Shown in pieces: positions 53,803 to 64,000 of a stretch of DNA of 64,000 nt (positions within the stretch are counted from its first letter, which is position 1; each line of letters opens with the position of its first letter). Where the stretch lies: the NCBI RefSeq assembly GCF_003710805.1, contig NZ_RHHB01000009.1, positions 29,706-93,705 on the forward strand, given 5' to 3'. The position numbers and the translations under genes are program-made. Source of the DNA: Agromyces tardus. Its GTDB lineage: Bacteria > Actinomycetota > Actinomycetes > Actinomycetales > Microbacteriaceae. The notes under the pieces were generated by a model, which saw nothing but the letters and a program-made list of their open reading frames with translations, was not told where the DNA came from and searched no databases.

Positions 53803-54704
53803 CTAGCGAGCACGTGGGTGCGCTGCCGTGTACATCTCCCGGAGTGTATCGGCAGTGACGAGCGTGTAGATCTGGGTCGTCGCGACCGACGAATGCCCCA
53901 GCAGCTCCTGCACGACGCGCACGTCGGCGCCGCCCGCGAGCAGGTGCGTCGCGAACGAGTGCCGCAGGGTGTGCGGTGACACGGATGCGGCGACGCCGGC
54001 CCGCTCCGCGGCATCCCGGATCACCTCCCACGCCGCCTGGCGCGACAGCCGCCGGCCGCGCGCGCCGAGGAAGAGCGCGGGCGTGGCGCTCCCCCGGCGC
54101 GAGAGCTCGGGGCGGCCGCGCACGAGGTACGCGTCGAGCGCGGTGCGGGCGTAGCTGCCCACGGGCACGATGCGCTGCTTGCCGCCCTTGCCGAAGAGGC
54201 GCACGACCTCCTCGTCGACGAGGTCGTCGACGTTCAGGCCGATCGCCTCCGAGACGCGCGCGCCGGTCGCGTAGAGCAGTTCGAGCAGCGCCCGGTCGCG
54301 CAGCGCGATGACGTCGTCGCCGACGCCCGCGGCCTCGATGATCGCGACGACGTCCTCGATGGGGATCGCCTTGGGCAGCCGGGTGGGGATCTTCGGCGGC
54401 CGCAGCTCGCGCGAGGCATCCGTGGGGGTGCGCCCCTCGTCGGCCAGGAAGCGGTGCAGCCCGCGCACCGCCGAGAGCACTCGGGCGATCGACGGGGTCG
54501 CGAGCCGCGGCTCGCGTTCGGCGCCGAGGTACCGCAGGAACGCCGAGAGGTCGCGCTCGGCGACCTGCTCGGGGCCGTCGAAGCCGGCGGATGCGAGCCA
54601 GTCCGCGTAGATCGCGAGGTCGCGCCGGTACGAGGCGAGGGTGTTGCGTGCGAGGCCGCGCTCGACGGCGAGATGCCGGAGGTAGTCGTCGACCGCGCGG
54701 GAGG

Positions 54705-54708
<4 letters not shown>
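53803..54708 (-). CDS. xerD: Tyrosine recombinase XerD
   Basis: 301 residues. The N-terminal SAM-like domain opens [20 protein letters not shown]. The catalytic residues are in place: Arg in ATGARVSE, Lys in [30 protein letters not shown]. It resolves chromosome dimers at dif. It lies in a conserved housekeeping cluster, not beside phage genes. The ATG overlaps the NUDIX stop as ATGA. Confidence 0.96.
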
Positions 54709-58836
<4,128 letters not shown>

Positions 58837-58844
<8 letters not shown>

Positions 58845-59751
58845 GCCCCACCGGTCCCCTCCACCCCGACACCGGGAGCTGGAACTTGTTGACGAGCCGG
58901 TCGGTGAACGGTGCCTGGTGCAGCCGCGCGAGTCGCACGGGCACCGGCGATCGACGCACGATCACCCGCGAGCCGGGCGGCAGGTCGAACATGCGCCGCC
59001 CGTCGCACCAGATGACGGCGGATGCCTCGGTGCGCTGCAGGATCTCGACCGCGAGCGACGACTCCGGCCCGACGACGATCGGCCGGGCGAAGAGCGCATG
59101 CGCACTGAGCGGGACGAGCAGGAGTGCCTCGACCGACGGCCAGACGATCGGGCCGCCGGCGGAGAAGGAGTACGCGGTCGAGCCCGTGGGCGTGGACATG
59201 ACGATGCCGTCGCATCCGAACGACGAGAGCGGCCGGCGGTCGACCTCGACGACGACCTCGAGCATGCGCTCGCGTTCGGCCTTCTCGACCGTGGCCTCGT
59301 TGAGCGCCCAGCTCTCGTAGACGACCTCGTCGCCGACCTTCGCCCGCACCGAGAGCGTCATGCGCTCCTCGACCGTGTAGTCGCGGGCGAGGGCCCGCGC
59401 CACGGTGTAGCCCAGGTCGTCGCGCTCGCTCTCGGCGAGGAATCCGACGTGGCCCAGGTTGACACCGAGGAGTGGCACGGGATGATCGCGGGTGAGCTCG
59501 GCCGCACGCAGGATGGTGCCGTCGCCGCCGAGCACGATGACGAGTTCGATGTGCTCCTCGCGCGTGTGCTCGAATCGTCGCGTGCGCCCGTTGAGGCTCG
59601 GGACCGCGGCATGCACGTCGTCCCATTGCTCGGCAGCGATCACGGGTACCGCGCCGGCAGCGAGCAGCTGCGCGCACACCTGGCTGGTCGCCTCGAGGGC
59701 GGCCGGCCGGCCGGTGTGCGACACCACCAGGAAGTGCCGTGCGTCGTTCAC
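58837..59751 (-). CDS. nadK: NAD kinase
   Basis: 304 residues. It makes NADP. The motif VLGGDGTILRAAEL holds the catalytic Asp, and ALNEATVEK and STPTGSTAYSFSAGGP are the other conserved parts. The GTG start overlaps the tlyA stop as GTGA, the common tlyA-nadK-recN order. Confidence 0.97.
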
Positions 59752-60557
59752 GCGATCGATCCTTTGGTCAGTTGCTCGACTCGACTCACCCATTCTGTCG
59801 GATTGACGCCCCGCACCGAGCTGAGATGCACCAGGTACTCGTGATTGCCGTGCGTGCCGGCGATTGGGGAGGACAGGATCCCCGCGGTGCCGAGACCGAG
59901 GTCGAAGGCGGCCCACAGCACGTTCGCGACCGCATCGGACCGCAGCGCGGCATCTCGCACCACGCCCTCGCGCACGCCCGATCGGCCCACCTCGAACTGC
60001 GGCTTCACGAGCAGCACGAAGTCGGCATCGTCGGCCGCGCTCGCGCGTAGGGCGGGGAGCACCGTGGTGAGCGAGATGAACGAGAGGTCTGCGGTGACGA
60101 GCGTCGGGCGCTCGGCGATGCCGGTGAGCTCGGCCAGCCGGGCGGCGTCGAGGTGGCGCACGTTGCACCCCTCGACGAGCACGAGGCCCGCCGCGCCGCG
60201 CAGCTCGAGTGCGAGCTGGCCGTGCCCGACGTCGACCGCGAGCACCGTGGAAGCGCCACGCTCGAGGAGCACCTGGGTGAATCCTCCGGTCGACGCACCT
60301 GCGTCGAGTGCGACGCGTCCGGCGGGGTCGATCGCGAAGCCGTCGAGGGCCGCGATGAGCTTGTGGGCGGCCCGGCTCACGTAGTGGTCGGATGCCGCGA
60401 CCTCGAGCCGCGCGTCATCCGCGACCCGATGGGCGGCCTTGAGGACGGGCGCACCGTCGACCGTCACGACACCGGCCGCGATGAGCGTGGCCGCGTGCGT
60501 GCGCGAGCGCGCGAGCCCGCGTGCTGCCAGTGCGGCGTCGAGTCGCTGGTCGGCCAT
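59748..60557 (-). CDS. tlyA: TlyA family rRNA 2'-O-methyltransferase
   Basis: 269 residues. An S4 domain (RLDAALAARGLARSRTHAAT) is joined to a methyltransferase with SAM motif DAGASTGGFTQVLLERGA. In mycobacteria TlyA methylates C1409 of 16S and C1920 of 23S rRNA, which makes ribosomes sensitive to capreomycin. The catalytic KDKE set is partly visible as Lys and Asp positions in AHKLIAALD and ADLSFIS. Confidence 0.95.
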   Translation of the reverse strand: MADQRLDAALAARGLARSRTHAATLIAAGVVTVDGAPVLKAAHRVADDARLEVAASDHYVSRAAHKLIAALDGFAIDPAGRVALDAGASTGGFTQVLLERGASTVLAVDVGHGQLALELRGAAGLVLVEGCNVRHLDAARLAELTGIAERPTLVTADLSFISLTTVLPALRASAADDADFVLLVKPQFEVGRSGVREGVVRDAALRSDAVANVLWAAFDLGLGTAGILSSPIAGTHGNHEYLVHLSSVRGVNPTEWVSRVEQLTKGSIA

Positions 60558-60561
60558 GCGA

Positions 60562-60768
60562 TCAGACGTCGCGCGACGGATCGGAGCGCTCGAGCTCGGC
60601 CCGCAGTCGACCGGCGAGGGTGTCGTAGCCGATCGAGCGCTCGCCGAGCGGCGCCGCCTCGATGCGAGCCAGCTCGTCGGCCGTCTCGCGCGAGGCGGAG
60701 GCGACGTCGTCGATCGCGGCTCCGGCGAAGTCGTCGGGCGCGTCGAAGTCCATGTCTCCTGTGCTCAC
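60562..60768 (-). CDS. Small conserved-looking acidic protein
   Basis: 68 residues, very acidic at the start (MDFDAPDDFAGAAIDD), helical in the rest (TADELARIEA and YDTLAGRLRAELE). GTG 60768 is chosen because TAGCGT lies six bases upstream, although an internal ATG at 60753 follows AGGAG. It lies directly before tlyA. Function is unknown. Confidence 0.75.
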   Translation of the reverse strand: MSTGDMDFDAPDDFAGAAIDDVASASRETADELARIEAAPLGERSIGYDTLAGRLRAELERSDPSRDV

Positions 60769-60780
60769 AGCACCACGCTA
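60769..60780 (-). promoter_or_regulatory. Leaderless-type -10 before the small acidic protein and tlyA
   Basis: On the minus strand TAGCGT (60780-60775), six bases, GTG at 60768. It may drive tlyA-nadK-recN. Confidence 0.55.
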
Positions 60781-60844
60781 CCCCGCACCGCCGACACCGG
60801 AGTCGCGCGCGACCGCGCGCGGCTGCATCCGCGTGGCACGGGCA

Positions 60845-61885
60845 TCACGAGTACAGTCGTGCCGGCACCTCGAGTGCGTGGATCGCGACGCCGGAGTTCC
60901 ACACCGCTGCGCAGGCCGCGCGCAGCAGGTCGAGGCCACCGTCGCCCTCGTCGACGACGACCACGTGCCGGCCGTCGATCCTCACCCGGGCCGACCCCAC
61001 GCGCACCGAGCCGCGAACCGACTCGGTCGGCGGATACGGCGCGTAGAGTCCGCGGAGGTCGCCGAGGATGAAGTCCGGGCGGCTGTCGGCGTTCGCGGCC
61101 AGGAGCTGCTTCGCCCGGTCGACCCCCGTCAGCACGATGGCCGAGGCCATGCCCGCGCGATTCGCGCCGAGGATGTCGGTGTCGAGCCGGTCGCCGACGA
61201 CCAGCGGCCGCTCGGCGGCGAAGCGGCGGCGCGCCTCCTCGAAGATCGGCGTCTCGGGCTTGCCCGCGACGAGCGGGAACCGGCCCACTGCGGTATGCAC
61301 CGCAGACACGAGGGTGCCGTTGCCGGGAGCGATGCCGCGCTCCACCGGGATCGTCCAGTCCATGTTCGTCGCGATCCACGGGATGCCGCCGGGCTCCCCC
61401 GGTCCGCCGTGCGCGTTGAGCGCGAACGAGGCTTCGGCGAGCTGCCGCCATCCGACCTCGGGCGCGAACCCCTGCACCACCGCGTCGGGGTGGTCGTCGG
61501 CCGACCGGGTCACGCGATAGCCCCGCCGTTCGAGCTCCGTCGTGATGCCCTCGCCGCCCACGACGAGCACGAGCGCCCCGTCGGCGACCTCGCCCGCGAG
61601 CAGCGCCATCGCGGCCTGCGGCGACGTCACGACATCCGCGGGCACGACATCGAGGCCGAGCTCGGCCAGATGGGCGGCGACGGATGCATCGCTCCGCGAC
61701 GCGTTGTTCGTGATGTAGCCGACCGCACCCTGCGCCTTCGCGCGGTTCAGGTTCTCGACCGCGTACGGGATGGCGTGCGGGCCCTGGTACACGACGCCGT
61801 CGAGGTCCGCGAGCACGGCATCCACGCCGTCGAGCGGCGTGGCGCCGGAGCGTCGGGTGCCGAACAGTCCCATCGGTGACGTCAC
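60845..61885 (-). CDS. HAD-IIA family hydrolase (NagD-like)
   Basis: 346 residues. Motif I is LADLDGVVYQG (the nucleophile Asp), motif II ITNNASRS, and motif IV VVGDRLDTDILGANRAG. It is likely a sugar- or glycerol-phosphate phosphatase. The GTG start overlaps the stop of the Gly/Arg-repeat gene as GTGA. The last 80 residues extend past the HAD core and have no known domain. Confidence 0.93.
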   Translation of the reverse strand: MTSPMGLFGTRRSGATPLDGVDAVLADLDGVVYQGPHAIPYAVENLNRAKAQGAVGYITNNASRSDASVAAHLAELGLDVVPADVVTSPQAAMALLAGEVADGALVLVVGGEGITTELERRGYRVTRSADDHPDAVVQGFAPEVGWRQLAEASFALNAHGGPGEPGGIPWIATNMDWTIPVERGIAPGNGTLVSAVHTAVGRFPLVAGKPETPIFEEARRRFAAERPLVVGDRLDTDILGANRAGMASAIVLTGVDRAKQLLAANADSRPDFILGDLRGLYAPYPPTESVRGSVRVGSARVRIDGRHVVVVDEGDGGLDLLRAACAAVWNSGVAIHALEVPARLYS

Positions 61886-63759
61886 TCAGCCGACTCGTCA
61901 GCGGGCTGCGAGCCGGGGCGCGGGTCGTCCGCCGTCTCGGCGAGGATCGCTGCCACCTCGGGTTCGAGCACGGCGCCCGGATCCTCGTGGTCGTCGTCGG
62001 CCTCGGCGGCGCCCGTTCCGTCGGCGGATGCGTCGTCGACGTCGGCCTCGGTGCGGTCCGACACCGGCGCGAGCGTCGGCTCCGGCGCGTCCGGCGCGTC
62101 CGGCCCGTCCGTGGAGGCATCCGGCACCTGCGACTCGACGCGCGCCTCGTCGGCACCGTCCTCCTCGAGCTCGAACACCTCGATCACGTCGTCGGCGTCA
62201 CCGCCGAGCGCGGCCTCGGCGCGCGCAGAGCGGGCGCGCCATTCCTCGGCCTCGGTGGTCCTGCCCAGCTCGTCGAGCACCTCCGCGTACGCGGAGAACA
62301 GTGCCGGGCTGTACGAGAAGGCGCGGTCGGGGTCGAGCTGGGGGATTTCGAGCTCCGCGAGGGCGAGCTCCGGCTGGCCCAGGTCGAGCCGTGCGCCCGA
62401 CATCGCGATCGCGAGGCCGACCTGCACGCCGGCGGGCAGCGTCGCCCGGTCGACCGATCGCCCGAGTTCGAGCGCTCGATCGGGGCGGCCGACGCCACGC
62501 TCGCTGTCCACCATGAGCGGCAGCTGGTCGTTGCTCCCCGAGATCCGACGGTAGGTGCGAAGCTCGCGCAGGGCCAGGGCGAAGTCGCCGGTCGCGTACG
62601 CCGTGATCGCGAGGGTCTCGCGAACGACGGCAATGCGGCCCGCGCGACGCGAGGCCGAGAGTGCGTAGCGGTGCGCGAGCGCGGGGTCGTCTTCGAGCGC
62701 CTCGGATGCCGCGACCAGGTACCGTGCGACCCAGTCGGCGTTCTCCTTCGTCAGTGTCTTCAGCTCGAGGCGGGCGCTCTTGTCGAGGTCGCGCGGCTCG
62801 ATCCGATCGGGCACGATCGGATCGTCGTGGCGCGGACGCACCTGCAACTCGGCTGCGCCGTAGGCGCCCGGGCGCTGCGTGCCGTCTCGAGGCGCACGCT
62901 CGGCCGGGCGGCCCGCGACGCGCGCACCGCTGCGCCGGTCGTCGGGGCGGGATGCGCCGTGCTGCGGCCTGCGGTCTCCTCCGTAGCCGGGACGATCGCC
63001 ATCACGTGCCGGACGGTCGTACGGCTTGCGCTCACCGTCACGTGCCGGACGGTCGTAGGGCTTGCGCTCACCAGCGCCGGCCGGACGGGCGTACGGCTTT
63101 CGCTCGCCGTCACGAGCGGGACGCCCGTAGCTCGGACGCTCACCGTCACGTGCCGGACGGTCGTAGGACTTGCGCTCACCGTCACGTGCAGGACGCCCGT
63201 GGCTCGGACGCTCACCGTCACGAGCCGGACGGTCGTAGGACTTGCGCTCACCAGCGCCGGCGGGACGGGCGTACGGCTTCCGCTCGCCATCACGAGCGGG
63301 ACGTCCGTGGCTCGGACGCTCACCGTCACGTGCCGGACGGTCGTAGGGCTTGCGCTCACCAGCGCCGGCGGGACGCGCGTACGGCTTCCGCTCGCCATCA
63401 CGAGCGGGACGTCCGTAGCTCGGACGATCGCCATGCGGACGGTCGTACGGCTTCCGCTCGCCATCGCACGCCGGGCGGTCGTACGGCTTCCGCTCGCCGC
63501 CGGCGGGACGTCCGTACGACTTCTGCCCGCCATCGCGAGTTCCGCCGTACGACGGACGATCGCCGCCACGCGAGCCGCCGGCCGCGGGCTTCCGCTCGCC
63601 GTCTCGGCCGCTGCGGGCGTATCCGCCCCGCTCACCGCTGGAGCGGGGCGCGCCGTCACGCTTCGGAGCACCGCTTCGTGCTCCGCCGGCGCCGCCTCGA
63701 GCCCCCTGGTCTCGCTGGGGGCGGTCTCCGCCGGCCGCGTCCTGCGTCGAATCGCTCAC
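61882..63759 (-). CDS. Gly/Arg-rich repeat protein with TPR-like C-terminal half
   Basis: 625 residues. After a Gly/Arg-rich start come about 14 units of 12 residues such as GRPARDGERKPY and DRPARDGERPSH (about residues 75-260). These basic RG-rich repeats look like RNA-binding disordered tails. From about 290 a helical, TPR-like region follows (ADWVARYLVAASEALEDDPA, FALALRELRTYRRISG). The C-terminal 150 residues are acidic. GTG 63759 is used; it has no good ribosome site. It is next to an rRNA operon, and is followed by HAD and tlyA genes. An RNA- or ribosome-linked job is inference. Confidence 0.8.
   Translation of the reverse strand: MSDSTQDAAGGDRPQRDQGARGGAGGARSGAPKRDGAPRSSGERGGYARSGRDGERKPAAGGSRGGDRPSYGGTRDGGQKSYGRPAGGERKPYDRPACDGERKPYDRPHGDRPSYGRPARDGERKPYARPAGAGERKPYDRPARDGERPSHGRPARDGERKPYARPAGAGERKSYDRPARDGERPSHGRPARDGERKSYDRPARDGERPSYGRPARDGERKPYARPAGAGERKPYDRPARDGERKPYDRPARDGDRPGYGGDRRPQHGASRPDDRRSGARVAGRPAERAPRDGTQRPGAYGAAELQVRPRHDDPIVPDRIEPRDLDKSARLELKTLTKENADWVARYLVAASEALEDDPALAHRYALSASRRAGRIAVVRETLAITAYATGDFALALRELRTYRRISGSNDQLPLMVDSERGVGRPDRALELGRSVDRATLPAGVQVGLAIAMSGARLDLGQPELALAELEIPQLDPDRAFSYSPALFSAYAEVLDELGRTTEAEEWRARSARAEAALGGDADDVIEVFELEEDGADEARVESQVPDASTDGPDAPDAPEPTLAPVSDRTEADVDDASADGTGAAEADDDHEDPGAVLEPEVAAILAETADDPRPGSQPADESAE
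62980..63530 (-). repeat. In-frame 36-bp tandem repeats
   Basis: About 14 units of 36 bp (12 codons) encode variants of xRPARDGERKPY. Three-unit blocks (108 bp) of the order GRPARDGERKPY, ARPAGAGERKPY, DRPARDGERPSH recur, which shows that the array grew by block duplication. All units keep the frame. Confidence 0.85.
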
Positions 63760-63838
63760 GATAATCCCGTCGATGTGTGGAGTCCTCGTGGACTCAACCG
63801 TACTGCGGTCGCCTTCGAAGCCGCCCGTTAACGAAGAA

Positions 63839-63862
63839 TGGCCACCCGTCTTCGGGTGGCCA
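63839..63862 (-). terminator. rRNA operon terminator
   Basis: TGGCCACCCG and CGGGTGGCCA form a perfect 10-bp stem with a four-base loop, followed on the minus strand by TTCTTCGTT. It lies 13 bp after the 5S gene. Confidence 0.85.
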
Positions 63863-63875
63863 CTCCTCAATGAAT

Positions 63876-63993
63876 GTCCGGCGGTGTCCTACTCTCCCAC
63901 AGGGTCGCCCCTGCAGTACCATCGGCGCTGCGAGTCTTAGCTTCCGGGTTCGGAATGTGTCCGGGCGTTTCCCTCGCGCTATGGCCGCCGAAA
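63876..63993 (-). rRNA. rrf: 5S ribosomal RNA
   Basis: About 118 bases on the minus strand. The 5' TTTCGGCGGCCATAGCG, the inner CCGAACCCGGAAGCTAAG, GCGCCGATGGTACTGC and the 3' GGGAGAGTAGGACACCGCCG are universal 5S features, and the two ends pair. The 23S and 16S genes should lie beyond the right edge, as the operon reads leftward. Confidence 0.97.
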
Positions 63994-64000
63994 CTCTTGC

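Noticed and set aside
62980..63530. Possible CRISPR array
   Set aside because: The repeats are contiguous, in frame and vary by codon changes; there are no unique spacers and no cas genes.
63876..64000. Start of 23S rRNA inside the window
   Set aside because: Only the spacer of a few bases lies beyond the 5S gene; no 23S 3'-end sequence can be recognised.

Overview
The window is chromosomal DNA of a very GC-rich actinobacterium, most likely Microbacteriaceae (an Agromyces-like organism is my best guess, by inference only). The pointers are: roughly 70% GC; the actinobacterial gene order tlyA-nadK-recN-pyrG-nudix-xerD-parA-scpA-scpB-rluB-tyrA-cmk-der; the rplU-rpmA-obg-proB-proA-nadD-rsfS run; an RNase E with disordered flanks; two F420/deazaflavin-type oxidoreductases; and many genes that appear to be transcribed leaderless, with a TANNNT-like -10 ending about six bases before the start codon.

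Layout. 1-7.2 kb: an ABC-F protein cut by the left edge, an AlkZ-like winged-helix protein, YceI, a GH3 lipoprotein divergent from a secreted transglycosylase-like protein, an MpaB-family protein and an Lrp regulator. 7.3-11 kb: E1alpha-E1beta-E2 of a 2-oxoacid (probably branched-chain) dehydrogenase. 11-18.8 kb: a membrane protein, tRNA-Ala, then rsfS, nadD, proA, proB, obg, rpmA and rplU, all on the minus strand, with a long rplU leader. 18.8-22.8 kb: DUF4031, RNase E and a VKOR protein. 22.9-26 kb: CoA pyrophosphatase, then a divergent cluster of nitronate monooxygenase plus small zinc ribbon against group III truncated haemoglobin plus Cys-containing HTH regulator. 26-40.6 kb: an accessory-looking stretch with an FAD oxidase divergent from a LuxR regulator, Fic-winged-helix protein with a large nested palindrome in its promoter, NUDIX-SRPBCC fusion, signal peptidase, DUF6448, acyltransferase, esterase, an orphan E2-type catalytic domain fused to SRPBCC, a two-component operon with two response regulators, and a HAF-like secreted protein. 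40.7-46.6 kb: tRNA-Pro, membrane protein, F420-type enzyme, GNAT, CHAD, GH65 phosphorylase, DUF167. 46.6-63.8 kb: the core minus-strand chain from the F420-type protein and der up to a Gly/Arg-repeat protein. The right edge holds the terminator and 5S rRNA gene of an rRNA operon that continues outside the window.

How the parts work together. The core chain covers ribosome maturation (Der, TlyA, RluB, Obg, RsfS), chromosome segregation and repair (ScpAB, ParA, XerD, RecN) and nucleotide/NAD/amino-acid supply (PyrG, Cmk, NadK, NadD, TyrA, ProAB). The genes there are packed with ATGA/GTGA stop-start overlaps, so translation is probably coupled. The GH3 lipoprotein and the transglycosylase-like protein share a 65-bp divergent promoter and fit peptidoglycan turnover. 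The monooxygenase-haemoglobin-regulator cluster fits a nitro/nitrosative-stress unit. The strongest candidates for something new are the Fic/winged-helix gene with its nested 74-bp palindrome, two unusual SRPBCC fusions, repeated elements in the rplU leader, and a strongly over-used octamer GGCATCCG/CGGATGCC found in genes and gaps alike.
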